Shown here piece after piece: positions 5,402 through 7,868 of a stretch of DNA of 7,868 bases; the first letter of the stretch is position 1; every line of letters starts with the position of its first letter. The notes beneath the pieces were generated by a model, which worked only from the letters and a program-made list of their open reading frames with translations, had not been told where the DNA came from and made no database searches. The DNA is from an uncultured Clostridia bacterium (GTDB lineage: Bacteria; Bacillota; Clostridia; Christensenellales; Borkfalkiaceae): the NCBI GenBank assembly GCA_947589335.1, contig CANPZH010000068.1, forward strand, positions 1 to 7,868. Direction: 5' to 3'. The translations under genes were made by a program, and so were the position numbers.

Positions 5402-6721
5402 TTAAAAGGGGAGCCTCATCTTGCCCTTGCCGCCCTTCAGCCGCTTCATCAGTTCCTTGGACTGCTCGTACTGCTTGAGGAGCTGGTTGACTTCCTGCAC
5501 GCTCGTGCCCGAGCCGAGCGCGATCCTGCGCTTGCGCGAGGAACCGATGATCTGCGGGTTGTCTCTCTCCTTCGGGGTCATCGAAAGAATGATCGCGCGG
5601 ATGCGTTCGATCCTCTTTTCGTCGACGTCCCCCTCCTTGATCCTGAGCTTCCCCGCACCGGGGAGCATGCTCATGAGCGCGCCCGCGCCGCCCATCTTCC
5701 TCAGCGTCTCGAACTGGGTAAGATAGTCCGAAAGGGTGAAGGAATTCTCGCGCATCTTGCGCTCCAGCTCCTTCGCCTGCTGTTCCGAGACCGCCTCCTG
5801 CGCCTTTTCAATGAGGGACAGAACGTCTCCCATGCCGAGGATGCGGCTCGCCATACGGTCGGGATAGAAGGGCTCGAGATCGGTGATCTTCTCCCCCACG
5901 CCGATGAACTTGATGGGCTTGCCCGTCACCGCCTTGATGCTGAGGCATGCGCCGCCGCGGGTGTCGCCGTCGAGCTTGGTGAGGATCACCCCCGTCACGC
6001 CGATCTGCGTATCGAAGGTCTCCGCCACGTTGACGGCGTCCTGTCCCGTCATCGCGTCCACGGTGAGCAGCACCTCCGTCACCTCGACTTCCCGCTTGAT
6101 CTCGCGGAGCTCCTCCATGAGCTTTTCGTCGATGTGGAGCCGCCCCGCCGTGTCGATGACGACGGTATCGAAGTTCATCTTTTTTGCGTATTCGACCGCC
6201 TGCCGCGCCGTCTTGGGGGGCGCCTGCGTGCCCCGTTCGAAGACCTCCGCCTCCGCCTTTGCGCCGACGACCTTGAGCTGGTCGATCGCCGCGGGACGGT
6301 AGACGTCGCAGGCGACGAGCAGCGGCCGCTTGCCCTGCTTTTTGAGCTGGACGGCGAGCTTGGCGCACATCGTCGTCTTGCCGGCGCCCTGAAGCCCGCA
6401 CATCATGATGACCGTCGGCGGCTTGGGAGAGACCTCGAGCTTCGCATTGCCCGAGCCCATGAGCGCGATGAGTTCGTCGTTGACGATCTTGATGACCTGC
6501 TGCGCCGGGTTGAGGGATTCGAGCACCTGCTGGCCGACCGCCTTCTCGGAGACCGCCGCGATGAACTCCTTCGCGACGCGGATGTTGACGTCCGCCTCGA
6601 GAAGGGCCACGCGCACTTCGCGCATCGCCTGCCTGATCTCGAGCTCGGTGAGTTTCCCCCGCTTCGTGAGCTTGCTGAAGATGTGATTGAGCCGCTCCGA
6701 GAGCGGACCGAACAGCGCCAT
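5402..6721 (-). CDS. ffh: Signal recognition particle GTPase Ffh (SRP54)
   Basis: The 439-residue protein subunit of the signal recognition particle. It binds 4.5S/6S SRP RNA and signal sequences on nascent chains and docks with FtsY at the membrane. Domains in order: N domain (about 1-88); G domain with P-loop GLQGAGKTT (109-117), DVYRPAAIDQL (139-149), DTAGR (190-194) and TKLDGD (248-253), then RGG; and M domain (about 300-430) with the RNA-binding signature SRKRRIALGSG (395-405) followed by VQEVNQLLKQY. All GTPase motifs are intact. The C-terminal tail is short (GGKGKMRLPF) and lacks the long Met/Gly-rich extension seen in many homologues, so the protein is slightly shorter than the usual ~445-455. 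Its ATG follows directly on the ylxM stop (TAAATG), with GAGGAG at 6728-6733 inside ylxM, so translation is probably coupled. Confidence 0.98.
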   Translation of the reverse strand: MALFGPLSERLNHIFSKLTKRGKLTELEIRQAMREVRVALLEADVNIRVAKEFIAAVSEKAVGQQVLESLNPAQQVIKIVNDELIALMGSGNAKLEVSPKPPTVIMMCGLQGAGKTTMCAKLAVQLKKQGKRPLLVACDVYRPAAIDQLKVVGAKAEAEVFERGTQAPPKTARQAVEYAKKMNFDTVVIDTAGRLHIDEKLMEELREIKREVEVTEVLLTVDAMTGQDAVNVAETFDTQIGVTGVILTKLDGDTRGGACLSIKAVTGKPIKFIGVGEKITDLEPFYPDRMASRILGMGDVLSLIEKAQEAVSEQQAKELERKMRENSFTLSDYLTQFETLRKMGGAGALMSMLPGAGKLRIKEGDVDEKRIERIRAIILSMTPKERDNPQIIGSSRKRRIALGSGTSVQEVNQLLKQYEQSKELMKRLKGGKGKMRLPF

Positions 6722-7144
6722 TTAAGACTCCTCTTCGCCGAGATCGATCTCTTCGCCGACGGCGATCATATCGATGATCCCGTCCATCTCGGACGAAAAT
6801 TCGGGATGCGCCCCCTTGAACGCTTCGAGCGCCCGCGTCACCCGCGTCATCATGGATGAGACCCCGAGGGCATAGGTTTGGTTCTGGCGGTTGAGATGCA
6901 GTTTCTCCTCAAACCCGTCGAGCAGTTCCCTGCTCTTTTTGAGAACCTCGGAGACGCTCTGCTTGCTCACGCCCTTCTCTTCGGCGATCTCCGAAAGGGA
7001 CAGATCGAGCATATAGTACATTTCGCAGATCTCTCTCTGGTTGTCCGTGAGGAGGCCGCCGTAGCAGTCCCAGAGCTGCAGATAGCCGAGATCCTTGCCC
7101 CCGGGCGCGGGCGCGGCGTTCCCCTTCAGCGTTGCAAACGGCAT
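6722..7144 (-). CDS. ylxM: YlxM-family helix-turn-helix protein (UPF0122), SRP operon
   Basis: A 140-residue protein of the YlxM family, which resembles sigma-factor region 4 and is encoded before ffh in many Gram-positive bacteria. Work in streptococci links it to SRP function. The core (19-82) has the family pattern: LGYLQLWDCYGGLLTDNQREICEMYYM, then a helix-turn-helix, LSLSEIAEEKGVSKQSVSEVLKKS (48-71), then LLDGFEEKL. A longer than usual acidic C-terminal part follows (EFSSEMDGIIDMIAVGEEIDLGEEES); family members are often nearer 105-115 residues. I start at ATG 7144, preceded by GGGAGA (7150-7155). The frame is open up to 7216, but earlier starts lie in or upstream of the promoter and would not be transcribed. 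The stop codon touches the ffh start. Whether YlxM binds DNA, SRP RNA or protein here cannot be told. Confidence 0.92.
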   Translation of the reverse strand: MPFATLKGNAAPAPGGKDLGYLQLWDCYGGLLTDNQREICEMYYMLDLSLSEIAEEKGVSKQSVSEVLKKSRELLDGFEEKLHLNRQNQTYALGVSSMMTRVTRALEAFKGAHPEFSSEMDGIIDMIAVGEEIDLGEEES

Positions 7145-7159
7145 ATGTTTCTCCCGCCC

Positions 7160-7178
7160 GTCAAGGTCTTTCCTTGAC
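7160..7178 (-). promoter_or_regulatory. 5'-leader hairpin upstream of the ylxM ribosome binding site
   Basis: A 7-bp perfect inverted repeat, GTCAAGG (7160-7166) and CCTTGAC (7172-7178), with a five-base loop. With transcription expected to start near 7181 it would lie at the very 5' end of the mRNA, four bases before the GGGAG ribosome-binding site. A hairpin there could protect the 5' end from decay or affect initiation. Its GTCAAG/CTTGAC core recurs in the terminator at 7207-7236. Confidence 0.5.
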
Positions 7179-7187
7179 ACCTTTCCC

Positions 7188-7216
7188 ATTATAGCCCGTA
7201 AAAAAACGCCTGTCAA
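7188..7216 (-). promoter_or_regulatory. Perfect-consensus housekeeping promoter of the ylxM-ffh-rpsP-khpA operon
   Basis: On the minus strand TTGACA (7216-7211) and TATAAT (7193-7188) are separated by exactly 17 bases, matching the sigma-A/sigma-70 consensus at all 12 positions. The expected start is near 7181, giving a leader of about 37 bases before ATG 7144. The -35 box lies in the downstream arm of the preceding terminator and the spacer contains its T-run. Confidence 0.93.
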
Positions 7217-7236
7217 GCATTTTTACTTGACAGGCG
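7200..7236 (-). terminator. Intrinsic terminator after the ftsY / membrane-protein genes
   Basis: Read on the minus strand, CGCCTGTCAAG (7236-7226), an 8-base loop and CTTGACAGGCG (7217-7207) form a perfect 11-bp stem followed directly by seven Ts (7206-7200). It lies about 14 bases past the stop of the membrane-protein gene, so ftsY transcription should end here just before the ylxM promoter takes over. The element also encodes the TTGACA of that promoter. Confidence 0.92.
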
Positions 7237-7250
7237 CCGATTTTTTTCGG

Positions 7251-7715
7251 TCATGCGAGCGAAACCGCTGTCGCCGCGATGTGCAGCGCCGCGAACAGGA
7301 CGGTCGGGACCATCGCGGGGAAGTTCCGCCGGTCGGCCTCGTAAGTGAGGAGGGACAGCGGAAGACAGACCGCGAGGAAGACCCGCACGGCGATGTTGCC
7401 GTAGGAGCAGAAATAGAACACCCATGCGATGTAATACAGCAGCAAAAAGATGACGGCAAACGTCGCAAAGGGGGCGAAAAAGTCGAACTTTCCGCGCTCT
7501 CTTTTCACCAAGAGACAGAGCGCCGGCAGCGACAGGATCAGAAAGACGAGCGCCGCGATGTTGAGTCCGCCGGTCGCGTAGGGATTCCCGTACATCTCCC
7601 GCGCCGCCGCCATGATCCAGCTGACGATGTTCGGCAGCAGCAGAAGCCCTGTAAGCACGATGCCCGTCTTATCGGGCGCAACGGCATAATTTTCCGTAAA
7701 ACGATTGCGTTTCAT
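7251..7715 (-). CDS. Uncharacterised five-helix membrane protein between ftsY and ylxM
   Basis: I do not recognise this family. It has 154 residues with a short basic N terminus (MKRNR) and about five hydrophobic segments: 17-38, 50-70, 80-103, 107-125 and 133-152. Short charged loops follow the second (KRERGKFD, 71-78) and fourth (YEADRRN, 125-131); by the positive-inside rule these face the cytoplasm with the N terminus. There is no signal-peptidase site, enzyme motif or transporter signature, and no conserved charged residue inside a helix. The start is firm: AAGGAGG at 7720-7726, four bases before the ATG. It begins 24 bases after the ftsY stop, so it is very probably co-transcribed with ftsY, and a strong terminator follows. 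Linkage to an SRP-receptor gene hints at membrane-protein insertion, but that is only context. Confidence 0.85.
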   Translation of the reverse strand: MKRNRFTENYAVAPDKTGIVLTGLLLLPNIVSWIMAAAREMYGNPYATGGLNIAALVFLILSLPALCLLVKRERGKFDFFAPFATFAVIFLLLYYIAWVFYFCSYGNIAVRVFLAVCLPLSLLTYEADRRNFPAMVPTVLFAALHIAATAVSLA

Positions 7716-7739
7716 AAAACCTCCTTGTCATGTACGGGC

Positions 7740-7868
7740 TCAGAAGAAGCCCTCTACAAAATCTTCCGCGTTGAAAAGTTCCAGATCGTCGAGCTTTTCT
7801 CCGACGCCCGCGAAGACGACGGGGATCTTGAGCTCGCCGCAGAGAGAGAACACGAAGCCGCCCTTGGC
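7740..7868 (-). CDS. ftsY: SRP receptor FtsY, C-terminal end (partial)
   Basis: The last 42 codons and TGA stop of ftsY; the rest lies beyond the right edge. The translation starts AKGGFVFSLCGELKIPVVFAG and continues VGEKLDDLELFNAEDFVEGFF. This is the end of the SRP GTPase domain: AKGG follows the TKLDGT motif, and the VGEK-DDL-F-FV ending is typical of FtsY rather than Ffh, which would continue into an M domain. FtsY receives SRP-ribosome complexes at the membrane. The frame was read directly from the bases because the piece is short and cut by the edge. It is upstream of the membrane-protein gene in the same transcript. Confidence 0.93.
   Translation of the reverse strand, partial: AKGGFVFSLCGELKIPVVFAGVGEKLDDLELFNAEDFVEGFF

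Noticed and set aside
5378..6859. 493-codon plus-strand frame opposite ffh and ylxM
   Set aside because: It lies antisense to two secure genes and has a low-complexity Arg/Asp/Leu/His composition typical of a shadow frame.
7227..7255. Possible divergent plus-strand promoter using TTGACA at 7227-7232
   Set aside because: No -10-like hexamer at 16-18 bases downstream, and there is no plus-strand gene there. The TTGACA is explained by the hairpin symmetry.

Overview
The window looks like a chromosomal segment of a GC-rich (roughly 60% by eye), spore-forming member of the Clostridia (Bacillota). The main evidence is the SRP / S16 block in Firmicutes style (ftsY, ylxM, ffh, rpsP, khpA), a SpoVB-type flippase, and short LysM and Cys-rich proteins of a kind met in spore-forming Clostridia. 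The GC-rich third codon positions create very long antisense reading frames across mnmG, the flippase and ffh. I treat these as shadows. No mobile element, CRISPR array, tRNA or rRNA is visible, and no stretch longer than 300 bases lacks a gene.

Layout. Bases 1-93 are a leader with nothing firm in it. Bases 94-1953 (+) are mnmG, the FAD-dependent tRNA wobble-uridine modification enzyme, closed by a perfect 13-bp hairpin shared with the convergent gene. Bases 2023-3155 (-) carry two small genes: an uncharacterised protein with 12 cysteines, and a two-LysM protein. Each is preceded by a sequence resembling a mother-cell sporulation promoter (sigma-E / sigma-K type). Divergent from them, 3156-4679 (+) encodes a SpoVB/MurJ-superfamily lipid flippase. 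I read these three genes as a small sporulation envelope cluster. A second perfect inverted repeat (4695-4726) separates the flippase from the convergent housekeeping operon.

From 4745 to the right edge everything is on the minus strand. Read in the direction of transcription it is: the end of ftsY (SRP receptor, cut by the window edge), an uncharacterised five-TM membrane protein, an intrinsic terminator, a perfect-consensus housekeeping promoter, then ylxM - ffh - rpsP - khpA. This operon links the signal recognition particle GTPase, ribosomal protein S16 and a KH-domain RNA-binding protein. The rimM-trmD-rplS genes that often follow khpA are absent, and the operon ends at the hairpin after khpA.

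The most striking local structure is at 7188-7236. The downstream arm of the terminator after the membrane-protein gene contains the TTGACA -35 box of the next promoter, and the terminator's T-run lies in that promoter's 17-bp spacer. The best lead toward undescribed biology is the Cys-rich / LysM / flippase group with its sporulation-like promoters.
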